Part shown: positions 48,101 through 56,185 of the stretch, piece by piece
Layout: every line of letters starts with the position of its first letter
Position numbering within the stretch: the stretch's first letter is position 1
Source: Tolypothrix bouteillei VB521301
GTDB taxonomy: Bacteria > Cyanobacteriota > Cyanobacteriia > Cyanobacteriales > Nostocaceae
Direction: 5' to 3'
NCBI RefSeq assembly: GCF_000760695.4
Contig: NZ_JHEG04000001.1
Span: forward strand, 2,501,578-2,565,577
DNA: 64,000 bases
Translations under genes and position numbers: made by a program
The notes under the pieces: generated by a model
The model's database searches: none
The model's input: the letters and a program-made list of their open reading frames with translations, nothing else
What the model was told of the DNA's origin: nothing

Positions 48101-50601
48101 GGATCGAGTTTGGTCAATTGGCACTTCAGGTTGTCTCCAAACTCGATGCCAAAACTATCAAGCCGGTGGTGTTACATACGACGGGATTATTTATCATACA
48201 CCGCAAATTCCACCTCAAAGAAACCCTCTCACTTCTGCAAGAGGCTTATACAATTGCTCTAGAAGTTGGAAATTACGAGTATGCAGGATATAGCATCTAC
48301 AGTTTTTGTCTCCACTCTTTTTGGTGCGGTCACCCTCTTGTAACCTTGGAACAAGAGACTCGTACTTATTGTGATGGGTTGCTGCAATTAAACCAATTAA
48401 CGTCAGCTCAGGGATGTCGGTCTCTTGGGCAATTACTTTTAAATTTACTTGGTGGTGCAGCCCATCCTTGTACATTTTCTGGAGAAGCTTTCCAAGAATC
48501 TGAATTACTGACTTTGTTATTGGCTGAGAATAATCATTTTCTATTGTGTTTATTCTATTTTTATAAACTGATACTTTGCTATCTATTCGGAGAAATTGAA
48601 TCAGCTCAAAACAATGCCTTTAAAGCCAGACACTATTTAATATCTACTACTGGACATGTTGCTGAAACTGGGTTTTACTTCTATGATTCTTTAGCAGATC
48701 TAGCACTTTTAAATTCAGAATCAAAGGAGACTTTAGAGGTTTTCGAGCGCGTGGAACAAAACCAAAATAAATTACAGCACTGGGCGAATTACGCGCCTAT
48801 GAATCATCAACACAAGGTTGATTTGGTTGCTGCCGAAAAATGTCGGGTATTAGGACAGAAAACAGAAGCTATTGAGCTATACGACAAGGCTATCTCTGGA
48901 GCTAAAGCTAACGAATATATCCAAGAAGAAGCTTTAGCTAACGAACTCGCTGCTAAGTTTTACCTGGCTTGGGGTAAGGAAAAGGTGGCCTCAGGCTATA
49001 TGCAGGAAGCCTACTACTGCTACGCCCGTTGGGGTGCAAAAGCGAAAGTTGCCCATTTAGAACAACAATATCCGCAACTACTGGCAGCTATTCTGGAACC
49101 GACTAACTTTGCCATTACATCCGAAGGAACCATCGCCTCAACTGTGATGCGAGGTGTAACTAAAAGCAATAGCAACCAAAATGTATGGTTAGATTTTCCC
49201 ACGGTGATGAAAGCGGCACAAGCCATCTCCCAAGAAATTGAATTAGAAAAGCTGTTAACAACCTTAATGCAGATTGCCATCGCTAATGCCGGCGCACAAA
49301 TCGGTCATTTCATCCTTTGCCGAGACGAACAATTGATAGCCGTCGCTCAAGCCGATGGAGAACAAGCAAAAACTTTAGAAATTCCCCTGGCTGAATACCA
49401 AGAAATCCCCCAGAGTTTGATTTATACAGTAGCGCGGATTCAACAAACAGCTGTGTTTGAAAACTTAAGTGATTCACCACAATTTGCAGGCGATCGCTAT
49501 GTCATAACTCACCATCCCAAATCAGTTTTGTGTACTCCCATTAGTCGCCAAGGAAAACTCGTCGGGATTTTATACTTAGAAAATAACTTAGCTGTGGGTG
49601 CTTTTAGTAGCGAGCGCATCGAGATTCTACAACTTCTCACCAGCCAAGCCGCCATCTCTGTAGAAAATGCCCGTTTGTATCAACAAATCGAAAACTATTC
49701 CCATACTCTAGAAGCAGAGGTAGAGCTAAAAACCCACGCTCTTAACCAAAAAGCCCAAGATTTAGAGCAAACCTTGAAAAAATTGCAACAAACTCAAGCG
49801 CAATTGATACACAGCGAGAAAATGTCATCAATAGGACAACTCGTAGCTGGTATTGCTCATGAAATTAACAATCCAGTCAATTTTATCAAGGGTAATATCA
49901 CCCATACAAAAAGTTATATTGCAGACATGATGAGTTTGTTGACATTGTATCACCAAGAATATCCCCAACCTAGTGTAGTTATTCAAGCTAAGAAGGAAGA
50001 AATTGACCTGAATTTTCTGTTTGAGGATGTTAATCAAATTTTAGAATCAATGAAAGTAGGCAGCGATCGCATCAGTCAGATTGTCTTGAGTTTACGCAAC
50101 TTTTCTCGCTTGGATGAAGCAGAATTGAAAGCTGTAAACTTACACAGTGGCATTGAAAGTACATTGTTAATTTTGCAACATCGCTTGCAAGCCTCTGAAA
50201 ATCAACCTGAAGTCCGTGTGGTTAAGGAGTATGGCAACCTACCTCTGGTGACTTGTTCTCCTAGCCAGTTGAATCAAGTTTTCCTAAATATCATCAATAA
50301 TGCGATTGATGCCATTCGAGATAATCCTAAACGTAGTGAAAACCCACAAATTCAGATACGCACTAAAGTTATGGATACCGAACGGTTACGAATTGCCATT
50401 TCTAATACAGATAGTACGATTCCTAAAAGCCTTCAAGAACGTATTTTTGACCCATTCTTTACGACAAAACCCATCGGTCGTGGTGCTGGTCTGGGTTTAT
50501 TTGTTAGCTATTCGATTATCCAACAACATGGCGGTACTTTAACTGTGCGATCTCAGCCATCAGAGCAAACAGAATTTGAGATTATTCTTCCTATTCGGTA
50601 A
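45190..50601 (+). CDS. Giant Ser/Thr kinase - ATPase - GAF - histidine kinase hybrid (Hstk type)
   Basis: 1,803 residues. Ser/Thr kinase at ~10-270 with AVVIKLL (Lys), VIHKDIKPANILI (HxD) and IDFSIAS (DFS in place of DFG). AAA/STAND-type ATPase at ~300-600 with Walker A GFSGIGKTAVV and Walker B LVMFLDDLQWAD. A helical TPR-like region at ~700-1300, GAF at ~1340-1500 and a coiled segment follow. The histidine kinase has H-box GIAHEINNPVNF, N-box NIINNAIDAIRDN and G-box GAGLGLFVSYSI. Such Hstk proteins are a cyanobacterial family of soluble signal integrators. No response regulator is adjacent. The DFS change is common in these proteins and need not mean inactivity. Confidence 0.95.
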   Translation: MIIASQIPLIPGYQISSQLYAGSRTSVYRAIREQEPLAVVIKLLTSKYPSFNELLQFRNQYTISKNLNIPGIIHPLSLETYRNGYILVMEDKGEISLREYIKTTTLCLSEFLAIAIQLTNIIHGLHQNCVIHKDIKPANILIHPQTKQIQLIDFSIASLLPKETQEIKSPNILEGTLAYISPEQTGRMNRGIDYRSDFYSLGVTFYELLTKELPFICDDPIKLVHCHIAKMPKALGNREDIPQVISDIVMKLMAKNAEDRYQSALGLKHDLENCLSQLKDTGKIINFQIGQRDVYDRFLIEEKLYGREAEVQTLLDAFERVANGTSEMMLVAGFSGIGKTAVVNEVHKPITRQQGYFIKGKFDQFNRNIPLSAFVQVLRDLMTQLLSESDAQLAQWKTKILQAVGDNGQILIEVIPELERIIGQQPSVLEISPTAAQNRFNLLFQKFLAVFTTKEHPLVMFLDDLQWADSASLALIKLLMQENSYLLLLGAYRDNEVSPTHPFILTVAELKKAQKTVNTITLSPLALNDTNQLIADTLHCTTQRARPLTQLIERKTQGNPFFITQFLKALYEDGQITFNRNQGYWECDIAQINTLSLTDDVVEFMAQQLQKLPKETQQILKLAACIGNQFDLATLSIVCERSQTDTAAALWKALQEGLILPQSQLYKFYLSSDGVDANTSNIENVTYRFLHDRVQQAAYSLIADDQKQITHYQIGKLLLETVSPESRVDRIFELVNQLNYGTALITEQKQRDELAELNLIACHKARTATAYQAGREYANIGLALLGGNAWQQRYKMTLELHELAAELACLCGDLEAMEQLIETTIKQARTLLEQVNVYRIKIQSNVSWKKNTEAIAIAQKVLQQLGITFPQAPIQNDIQESIAEVEKLIAGREIQDLINLPMMTDAEKIAILQIISSIIPVAHFTDPLLFLLLVLLSAKLSIQYGNISVSAIAYSCYGIICCNIRQDVKTGIEFGQLALQVVSKLDAKTIKPVVLHTTGLFIIHRKFHLKETLSLLQEAYTIALEVGNYEYAGYSIYSFCLHSFWCGHPLVTLEQETRTYCDGLLQLNQLTSAQGCRSLGQLLLNLLGGAAHPCTFSGEAFQESELLTLLLAENNHFLLCLFYFYKLILCYLFGEIESAQNNAFKARHYLISTTGHVAETGFYFYDSLADLALLNSESKETLEVFERVEQNQNKLQHWANYAPMNHQHKVDLVAAEKCRVLGQKTEAIELYDKAISGAKANEYIQEEALANELAAKFYLAWGKEKVASGYMQEAYYCYARWGAKAKVAHLEQQYPQLLAAILEPTNFAITSEGTIASTVMRGVTKSNSNQNVWLDFPTVMKAAQAISQEIELEKLLTTLMQIAIANAGAQIGHFILCRDEQLIAVAQADGEQAKTLEIPLAEYQEIPQSLIYTVARIQQTAVFENLSDSPQFAGDRYVITHHPKSVLCTPISRQGKLVGILYLENNLAVGAFSSERIEILQLLTSQAAISVENARLYQQIENYSHTLEAEVELKTHALNQKAQDLEQTLKKLQQTQAQLIHSEKMSSIGQLVAGIAHEINNPVNFIKGNITHTKSYIADMMSLLTLYHQEYPQPSVVIQAKKEEIDLNFLFEDVNQILESMKVGSDRISQIVLSLRNFSRLDEAELKAVNLHSGIESTLLILQHRLQASENQPEVRVVKEYGNLPLVTCSPSQLNQVFLNIINNAIDAIRDNPKRSENPQIQIRTKVMDTERLRIAISNTDSTIPKSLQERIFDPFFTTKPIGRGAGLGLFVSYSIIQQHGGTLTVRSQPSEQTEFEIILPIR

Positions 50602-50615
50602 CTTCTTGTTAACTC

Positions 50616-50893
50616 TCAAGAAACACATTCGGTGGAGTGGGAAATAGGAATGAGTTCTAAACCAAGAGCCTGAGCTTTTTTCTTCAAGTTTTTCAAAGTG
50701 CGCTCTCGGTAATGTCAGTAGACCGAAAACTTTGGCTATCTCTAAAAATATAAGCATAGAAAGAACAAGTACCATTTTTCGCTTGACTTCTATAAATATA
50801 TGGTGCTTCTAATGGTGATGGCTCACCATAATATGGAATTAAATTAAAGTCGATGTCAATTTTCTGTTGTCCTTGTCGTATAACTGTTGGCAT
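50616..50893 (-). pseudogene. Small conserved-looking gene broken by a 2-base AG duplication
   Basis: The frame from ATG 50893 (MPTVIRQGQQKIDIDFNLIP...) stops at 66 residues. Removing one AG from GAGAG (50703-50707 on +, read as CTCTC) makes it continue as TERTLKNLKKKAQALGLELI to a stop at 50616-50618, giving 91 residues. The continuation looks protein-like in the right phase (KKKAQALGLELIPI), which supports a real gene damaged recently. Family not recognised. No partner nearby. A sequencing error is possible. Confidence 0.6.
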
Positions 50894-50944
50894 TAAAGGA
50901 AAGATTCAGATTGGGGATTTATTTTACAGAATTGCCAACACAAG

Positions 50945-51682
50945 TTAAGGAACTTGTATTAAATAAAAAACATATCCATACCAGTCAGAATACTTGCGAT
51001 AAAATTTTATTTCTAATAAAGAGTTATCTAATTCCTTATTCATTGCTTCATTGTCTTTGTATTGCTCTCGTAACAACCTTATTCTTGTTTCTAAAGGTGT
51101 ATAGTAACTATCCCACCATCCAGACTCAGGAAGAACAAAATGTCCAACTTTTGTGTATCCTAAATCTTCCACAATCCTCAGATTGCTTTCAATTGTTTGT
51201 ATATTGGGATAATTAGCTTGCCAATATTTCTGAACTTCAATAGGAGGATTGGACTTCAACCAAGAAATTTCCGATACTACCAAATACCCTTTAGCTTTTA
51301 AAAGAGGCTGCCAAGTTTGAAGCCCCTTTTCAAAACCAATAATATAAATAGCACCTTCTGACCAAATAACGTCAAAACTTTTCTCTTCAAACTCCAGAGA
51401 AAACATTGATGCATTAACAGTCAAAACTTTCTCTGACAATCCTTGAGCAAGAGCTTGGTTGTTTAATTGTTCTAAATAGGGTTGATGGTTATCTACAGCT
51501 GTGATGTTACCATCTATCAATTTAGCTAATTCAATGGTTTGCATACCAGTTCCACAGCCAACATCTAAAATAGATGGACTGGGTGGTAAATCTGTTAGCA
51601 GTGAAAACATCTTTCGAGTTGATTCGTTATTACCCGGTCCTTGTCTCGGCAAGTCTTTATAAATCTCAAAAAAAATGTCCAT
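50945..51682 (-). CDS. Class I SAM-dependent methyltransferase
   Basis: 245 residues. Motif I ILDVGCGTGMQTIELAKL near residue 40, acidic AVDNHQPYLEQL, and SFDVIWSEGAIYIIGFEKG for motif IV. It is a small-molecule-type Methyltransf_11/25 enzyme. The substrate is unknown. It is followed on the minus strand by nothing co-directional within 50 bases except the damaged small gene. The GST gene upstream ends 42 bases before its start, so co-transcription is possible. Confidence 0.9.
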   Translation of the reverse strand: MDIFFEIYKDLPRQGPGNNESTRKMFSLLTDLPPSPSILDVGCGTGMQTIELAKLIDGNITAVDNHQPYLEQLNNQALAQGLSEKVLTVNASMFSLEFEEKSFDVIWSEGAIYIIGFEKGLQTWQPLLKAKGYLVVSEISWLKSNPPIEVQKYWQANYPNIQTIESNLRIVEDLGYTKVGHFVLPESGWWDSYYTPLETRIRLLREQYKDNEAMNKELDNSLLEIKFYRKYSDWYGYVFYLIQVP

Positions 51683-51724
51683 AGTCTTACACTTTGTTTG
51701 ATTATCTCATTCCTTGTTTCATCC

Positions 51725-52384
51725 TTATTGATAAATCTCCTCAGCATGAATAATTTCCGTCTCAAATGAAGCCGCTTTCAGCCACTCCTGCATTGCAGGT
51801 AGGGCTAACACGGCTTCCATATAGGTTTTGCAAACAGCATCTAACTCCACACCGTAAGTTATGAAGCGCGAAACGACAGGAGCATACATAGCATCAGCAA
51901 TGGTAAAGTTGCCAAACAGCATATTTCCCCCTGCTCCAAAATTTTGACGGCATTCCCGCCAGATATTGTTAATTCTGTCAATATCCTTTAGCACTTCAGA
52001 AGTCATTCCCTTGCCAGGAAATCGACTCCGACAATTCATTGGCATCTTTTGCCGTAAGTTTGGAAAACCGGAGTGCATTTCCGCACAGATACAACGGGCT
52101 ATTGCTCGTGCAGCTTTTTTTTGAGGCCATAAATGCAGATTGGGATACTCTTCTGCCAAATATTCACAGATGGCAAGAGAATCCCACACGGTCAAATCTC
52201 CATGCATTAACACTGGAACTCTTCTTGTTGGAGAGTATTTCTGCATTTGTGCTGCCGTCTCTGGTGTGTCAAGAGGAATGCGAATTTCGTTAAACTCCAA
52301 TCCGAATTGCCTCATAGCCAACCAGGGACGCAATGACCAAGACGAATAGTTTTTGTTGCCGATGACCAGCGTTAGTTGTGTCAT
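51725..52384 (-). CDS. Glutathione S-transferase
   Basis: 219 residues. N-terminal thioredoxin-like domain: VIGNKNYSSWSLRPWLAM with the Ser/Tyr region expected to activate glutathione, then RRVPVLMHGDLTVWDSLAIC with the cis-Pro and SLAICEYLAE motif. The C-terminal domain is helical. It resembles the YfcF/zeta-like GST group. It may detoxify electrophiles in the cytoplasm. Followed closely by a methyltransferase on the same strand. Confidence 0.9.
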   Translation of the reverse strand: MTQLTLVIGNKNYSSWSLRPWLAMRQFGLEFNEIRIPLDTPETAAQMQKYSPTRRVPVLMHGDLTVWDSLAICEYLAEEYPNLHLWPQKKAARAIARCICAEMHSGFPNLRQKMPMNCRSRFPGKGMTSEVLKDIDRINNIWRECRQNFGAGGNMLFGNFTIADAMYAPVVSRFITYGVELDAVCKTYMEAVLALPAMQEWLKAASFETEIIHAEEIYQ

Positions 52385-52415
52385 ATAGATTGATTTGTTG
52401 GAAATTCCTCAGTCA

Positions 52416-52682
52416 TCATAGCGGATAGTGCGTGTAGAACCATGGGTTACCAAAGTAACCGTCCTCAAAACCGCGAGCAAATTCACCACCAGAGGTACGT
52501 GGTTTGTAAGCTTCCTCTTTTCGGCCACTAGCAAGTCCCTGGCGGTAGCTATCAGTGTAAGCACGAGGGTGATAGGCAGGATCTCTAGAAACTCGTTTTT
52601 GATTGACGGGATAGCAATAAGTTTCTTGACCAGCCCTTCGGGCAAGGCAGATTGCAGAGAGCAGAAGCGCGATCGCCCGCAA
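52416..52682 (-). CDS. Small exported protein, function unknown
   Basis: 88 residues from TTG 52682; a stop codon sits directly before it in frame, so this is the earliest start. Residues 1-17 form a short signal-like segment (RAIALLLSAICLA). The mature part is rich in Tyr, Gly and Arg (DSYRQGLASGRKEEAY, FARGFEDGYFG) with two cysteines. The frame 52409-52702 overlapping it looks random. No RBS seen, and the start is uncertain. Unknown family. Confidence 0.5.
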   Translation of the reverse strand: MRAIALLLSAICLARRAGQETYCYPVNQKRVSRDPAYHPRAYTDSYRQGLASGRKEEAYKPRTSGGEFARGFEDGYFGNPWFYTHYPL

Positions 52683-52795
52683 TTATGCATAAATTTATAC
52701 AATTATGACATCAATCTTACTAGCAGGTTTGGTACTTTTGGAGACTTAATACTAATATGATATCATTTTGATATAAATTTGATTTGATAAAAACT

Positions 52796-53737
52796 ATGGA
52801 ACAGAAAATCAAGGAATTTCCAGCGTTCAAGGTCAACGGCTTCATCATGCTTGCTGTGGTAGTTGCGCTTACGCTAGTGGGAGGGTGGTATCTTTGGTCT
52901 CGCGTGCAGGGACTGGAAGCTTTGTTGGCAAGAGGCTTGAAAATTACTGATTTCATCGGTAGTGAGGATAGTGCTGCAGAGTTTCTTGCTTGGTTGACGG
53001 CTACACTCCTGGTTGTTATCGTCCCATCGCTGTCAGGCTTCTTTAGTGTTGAGCCCAACCAAGCAGTGGTGTTGGTGCTGTTTGGGAAATACATGGGAAC
53101 CGTCCGGGAATCTGGCTTTTGGTGGACAAATCCCTTTGCTAGCAAACAAAAGATTTCGCTGCGAGTTCGCAACTTCAATAGCAAAATCATTAAAGTTAAC
53201 GATGCTGAAGGGAGTCCGATTGAAATTGCGGCGGTTGTTGTCTGGCAAGTTTTTGATTCAGCTAAGTCAAAGTTTGCAGTGGATGACTGTGAAGAATTTG
53301 TTGCTATTCAGAGTGAAACAGCCATTCGGTCTTTAGCCATACGATATCCCTACGACGCTCCAGATGAAACAGAAACGCCTTCCCTACGGGGAATTCCCGA
53401 TGAAATCGCTCACGCTTTACAAAAAGAACTCCAAGCCCGTTTGGAAATGACAGGTGTAGAAGTGATTGAAGCACGGCTCTCGCACCTTGCCTATGCACCA
53501 GAAATTGCTCAAATGATGTTGCGAAGACAGCAAGCGAAAGCCTTAATTGATGCGCGACGGCAGATTGTCGAGGGTGCAGTGGGGATGGTGAATGAAGCGT
53601 TGAATCGTCTCAGTCGCGAACAAATGATTGATTTGGACGACGAGCGCAAAGCTTCAATGATTAATAATCTGTTGGTTGTTTTAACCTCCGAGCAAACCGC
53701 TCAACCCGTTATCAATGCTGGAACGCTTTATAACTAA
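52796..53737 (+). CDS. SPFH/band-7 membrane protein
   Basis: About 313 residues from ATG 52796. Two hydrophobic segments ([35 protein letters not shown]) precede the SPFH domain ([30 protein letters not shown]). The coiled region [24 protein letters not shown] continues to the C-terminus. It scaffolds membrane microdomains, stomatin/slipin like. Followed after 3 bases by a small ribbon-helix-helix gene, a linkage I also expect in other bacteria (SPFH plus Arc-like protein). Confidence 0.9.
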   Translation: MEQKIKEFPAFKVNGFIMLAVVVALTLVGGWYLWSRVQGLEALLARGLKITDFIGSEDSAAEFLAWLTATLLVVIVPSLSGFFSVEPNQAVVLVLFGKYMGTVRESGFWWTNPFASKQKISLRVRNFNSKIIKVNDAEGSPIEIAAVVVWQVFDSAKSKFAVDDCEEFVAIQSETAIRSLAIRYPYDAPDETETPSLRGIPDEIAHALQKELQARLEMTGVEVIEARLSHLAYAPEIAQMMLRRQQAKALIDARRQIVEGAVGMVNEALNRLSREQMIDLDDERKASMINNLLVVLTSEQTAQPVINAGTLYN

Positions 53738-53740
53738 GAA

Positions 53741-53908
53741 ATGGGACAAAAAAAACGATTCTTGTTACGTCTGGATGAAAAACTTTACGAGATGTTGGAG
53801 AAATGGTCAGCAGATGAACTGAGAAGCGTGAATGCACAAATTGAGTATCTGTTAACTGAAGCTGTGAAGAAGGGGGGACGCTGGAAGGAGGACAAGGAGC
53901 TTGAATAA
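53741..53908 (+). CDS. Small Arc-type ribbon-helix-helix protein
   Basis: 55 residues. [20 protein letters not shown] gives the beta strand and first helix of a MetJ/Arc fold, and [17 protein letters not shown] gives the second helix. It begins 3 bases after the SPFH stop, so it is surely in the same transcript. Such proteins bind DNA as dimers and may regulate the pair. Confidence 0.8.
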   Translation: MGQKKRFLLRLDEKLYEMLEKWSADELRSVNAQIEYLLTEAVKKGGRWKEDKELE

Positions 53909-53949
53909 ATAGCCAAATTCTTATCTAAACTTATTCATAGCTAACTAGA

Positions 53950-54438
53950 GTGAGTAAGTTTATGTGGAAAGTATCTGAGTTTGGTGATTTAGTGGGGATT
54001 TCGCCATCTACATTAAGACGGTGGGAAGAGGAGGGTAAGTTAATCCCAGAAAGAACATTAGGTAATCAACGAATTTATAATGAATCCCATTTAGCAATAG
54101 CTAAAAGTTTGAAGTCAGGTAAATACCCAACCAGGGTTGTTATATACTGCCGAGTCTCATCAAACAACCAAAAAGAAGATTTACTGAGCCAAGTAAAAGC
54201 AATGGAAAGCTTTTGCTTGGCTCAAGGTGTTTCTGTGACACAAACAATGCAGGAGATTGGAGGAGGATTAAACTTCAAGCGTCCAAAATTTCTGCAAATT
54301 ATTCAATGGGCGATTGCAGGTGAATTAAAAAGCTTGTATGTAGCACACAAAGATAGGTTATGTAGGTTTGGGTTCGATTTGGTTGAGCAGATTGTACTGT
54401 GGGGTGGAGGCAATATTATTGTTGTGGACAAGAAGTAG
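53950..54438 (+). pseudogene. IS607-type serine recombinase TnpA, C-terminally truncated
   Basis: 162 residues (GTG 53950; ATG 53962 in frame). MerR-like HTH: VSEFGDLVGISPSTLRRWEE. Serine recombinase core: VVIYCRVSSNNQKEDLLSQ, with the catalytic Ser in RVSS, then LYVAHKDRLCRFGFDLVE. It stops right after IIVVDKK, where intact TnpA normally continues about 30-40 residues (a segment with E-L-V-x-D). No complete TnpB follows. The element is a remnant. Its left boundary is near the SPFH operon end and its right boundary before 54,602. Confidence 0.75.
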
Positions 54439-54601
54439 CCGTCTACCTTGGTTGAAGCAGGAAGGAAACGCTAAACGAATCAACAAGTTTGAGGAAGTTT
54501 AGGTAAGTTTTTCGGAGCAGAAATCAGAGAAAGAGTAAGTCGCGTCAGGTAAGGCATAAGGTTTTGCAGAATATGCAAATCGCAGTTGTGCGAATTCTCT
54601 A

Positions 54602-55204
54602 TTACCAAATTTTTGCCATCCGCAAGACAAATCCCGGTAGCACTGGTTCGCCGCTCACTGTTTCGGGATTATCCAAGATTTCTGGTTCTTGATTGGGGCG
54701 GTAGGTGTAGACTTTGCGGTTTTTGCGATCGATTAACCAGCCTAATGATGCACCATTGTCAATGTATTCCTGCATTTTGGATTGCAATTCATTGAGGGTA
54801 TCGCTCTTAGAGCGTAACTCAATCACGAAATCTGGGCAAATCGGAGCAAATGAAGCTTTTTGTTCTTCGCTCAGGGCATTCCATCGCTCTAGTTTAATCC
54901 ATGAGGCATCGGGGGAGCGAGTTGCCCCATTGGGAAGGGTAAAGCCAGCACTGGAGTCAAAGGACTCGCCTGTTCCATCTTGTTCTGCCCAATTCCCCAG
55001 TTGTACGGCAATCTTGAAGTTGCGATTACCTGTATCTGAAAAAGCTGGTGGCATAATGATAACTTCCCCACTGACATTACGCTCAATTCTTAAATCGCGA
55101 TTTGCTTGACAGAATTCGTAGAACTGTTCAACAGTCATCGATTTGATAGAAGGAATATTAACCGTCAGTGGGACGCTTTGGGTTTGAATTAATAGCGTCG
55201 TCAT
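54602..55204 (-). CDS. Uma2 family (DUF820) nuclease-fold protein
   Basis: 200 residues. MTVEQFYEFCQANRDLRIE, then GTGESFDSSAGFTLPNGA and RSPDASWIKLERW, and PDFVIELRSKSDTLNEL are the PD-(D/E)xK-like pattern of Uma2. Present in many copies in filamentous cyanobacteria, often next to mobile elements, as here (IS607 remnant). Biological role uncertain. Confidence 0.93.
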   Translation of the reverse strand: MTTLLIQTQSVPLTVNIPSIKSMTVEQFYEFCQANRDLRIERNVSGEVIIMPPAFSDTGNRNFKIAVQLGNWAEQDGTGESFDSSAGFTLPNGATRSPDASWIKLERWNALSEEQKASFAPICPDFVIELRSKSDTLNELQSKMQEYIDNGASLGWLIDRKNRKVYTYRPNQEPEILDNPETVSGEPVLPGFVLRMAKIW

Positions 55205-55308
55205 TCTTTATCCCTCATGCTGTTATTCGTTATGCAAGTATATGCTACCTTATGCATTCGAGGAGGGCTATCCCAAAATGGACTCTTTGTCTTGCAAAGT
55301 GCTTGGAC

Positions 55309-55340
55309 TCAGAAGTTCCCTTTTTGTAGGGAACCTCTGG
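55309..55340 (-). terminator. Hairpin after the HtrA-type gene
   Basis: GAGGTTCCCT/AGGGAACTTC (one wobble pair) about 15 bases after the stop of the minus-strand protease. No clear T tract, so only a possible terminator. Confidence 0.4.
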
Positions 55341-55352
55341 TGAAATTTGTAA

Positions 55353-56114
55353 CTAACTAGCTTGAGCAATCAATTGATTGGCAATTTGCTGGGCTGTATT
55401 AATGGGAATGGCAAAGCCCAGCCCTTGAGCACCTTGAATGATGGCGGTATTCATCCCAATGACTTGTCCGCGTTGATTGAGTAATGGTCCGCCAGAGTTA
55501 CCGGGGTTAATAGCAGCATCCGTCTGAATAAACCCAACTCCTCTATTTCCCGCACCCACCGCACGGCTCGATCGCTCTGTTGCACTGATGATACCAACCG
55601 TCACGGTGTTATCCAAACCTAAAGGATTGCCAATTGCGATCGCCCATTCCCCCGGTTTCAGTTGATCGGAATTACCAATACTAACAGTCGGGAGATTATT
55701 CGACTGAATTTTAATCACAGCAACATCTGTTGTTCTATCTTCCCCTAACACTCTACCTGTGAAACTTCGACCATCTTTGAGTGTTACCTTTACCGTGTCT
55801 GCACCATCAATAACGTGAGCGTTGGTCAGAATCAGACCGTTGGATCGAATAATAAATCCCGAACCCGTTCCTTGTGCTACGCGCCTACCATAATATCGGC
55901 TTCTCACAGTGCGGGTGGAGTCTATCCGCACGACTGCGGGTCCAGTTCTTTCAACGGCATTAGAAACAAAGTTATTTTCTACAATGCTTGTAGGAGCAGC
56001 AGCAATTGATGTAGGTTCGGAAAGAACTGGATTTGTGGGCATGAAATGTGCGCCTAAAATAGCTGTTAATGCTCCAAAAGATACGAGGGATAAGTTAGAT
56101 AATTGTTTTTTCAT
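55353..56114 (-). CDS. HtrA/Deg-like trypsin-type serine protease without PDZ domain
   Basis: 253 residues. Signal-like start ([15 protein letters not shown]). Catalytic triad: His in [11 protein letters not shown], Asp in [11 protein letters not shown], Ser in [11 protein letters not shown]. The protein ends at [20 protein letters not shown], precisely where the PDZ domain begins in the ~400-residue cyanobacterial HhoA/HtrA proteins, so it is a protease-only form. It acts in the periplasm. A tandem heptamer repeat separates it from the M28 peptidase gene upstream on the same strand. Confidence 0.92.
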   Translation of the reverse strand: MKKQLSNLSLVSFGALTAILGAHFMPTNPVLSEPTSIAAAPTSIVENNFVSNAVERTGPAVVRIDSTRTVRSRYYGRRVAQGTGSGFIIRSNGLILTNAHVIDGADTVKVTLKDGRSFTGRVLGEDRTTDVAVIKIQSNNLPTVSIGNSDQLKPGEWAIAIGNPLGLDNTVTVGIISATERSSRAVGAGNRGVGFIQTDAAINPGNSGGPLLNQRGQVIGMNTAIIQGAQGLGFAIPINTAQQIANQLIAQAS

Positions 56115-56185
56115 TGTTAATTGTTAATTGCTAATTGCTAATTGCTAATTGCTAATTGCTAATTGCTAATGGCTAATTGCTAGTT
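56115..56185. repeat. CTAATTG heptamer tandem repeat
   Basis: About nine near-perfect heptamers (GCTAATT units) between the protease start and the M28 stop. The last units run into the 3' end of the M28 gene. Typical short tandem repeat of heterocystous cyanobacteria. Confidence 0.85.

Noticed and set aside
52409..52702. 97-codon frame overlapping the small exported protein
   Set aside because: Its composition looks random; the overlapping frame 52416-52682 has a signal-like start and coherent tail.
56115..56185. Possible CRISPR array
   Set aside because: Heptamers without spacers; a simple tandem repeat.
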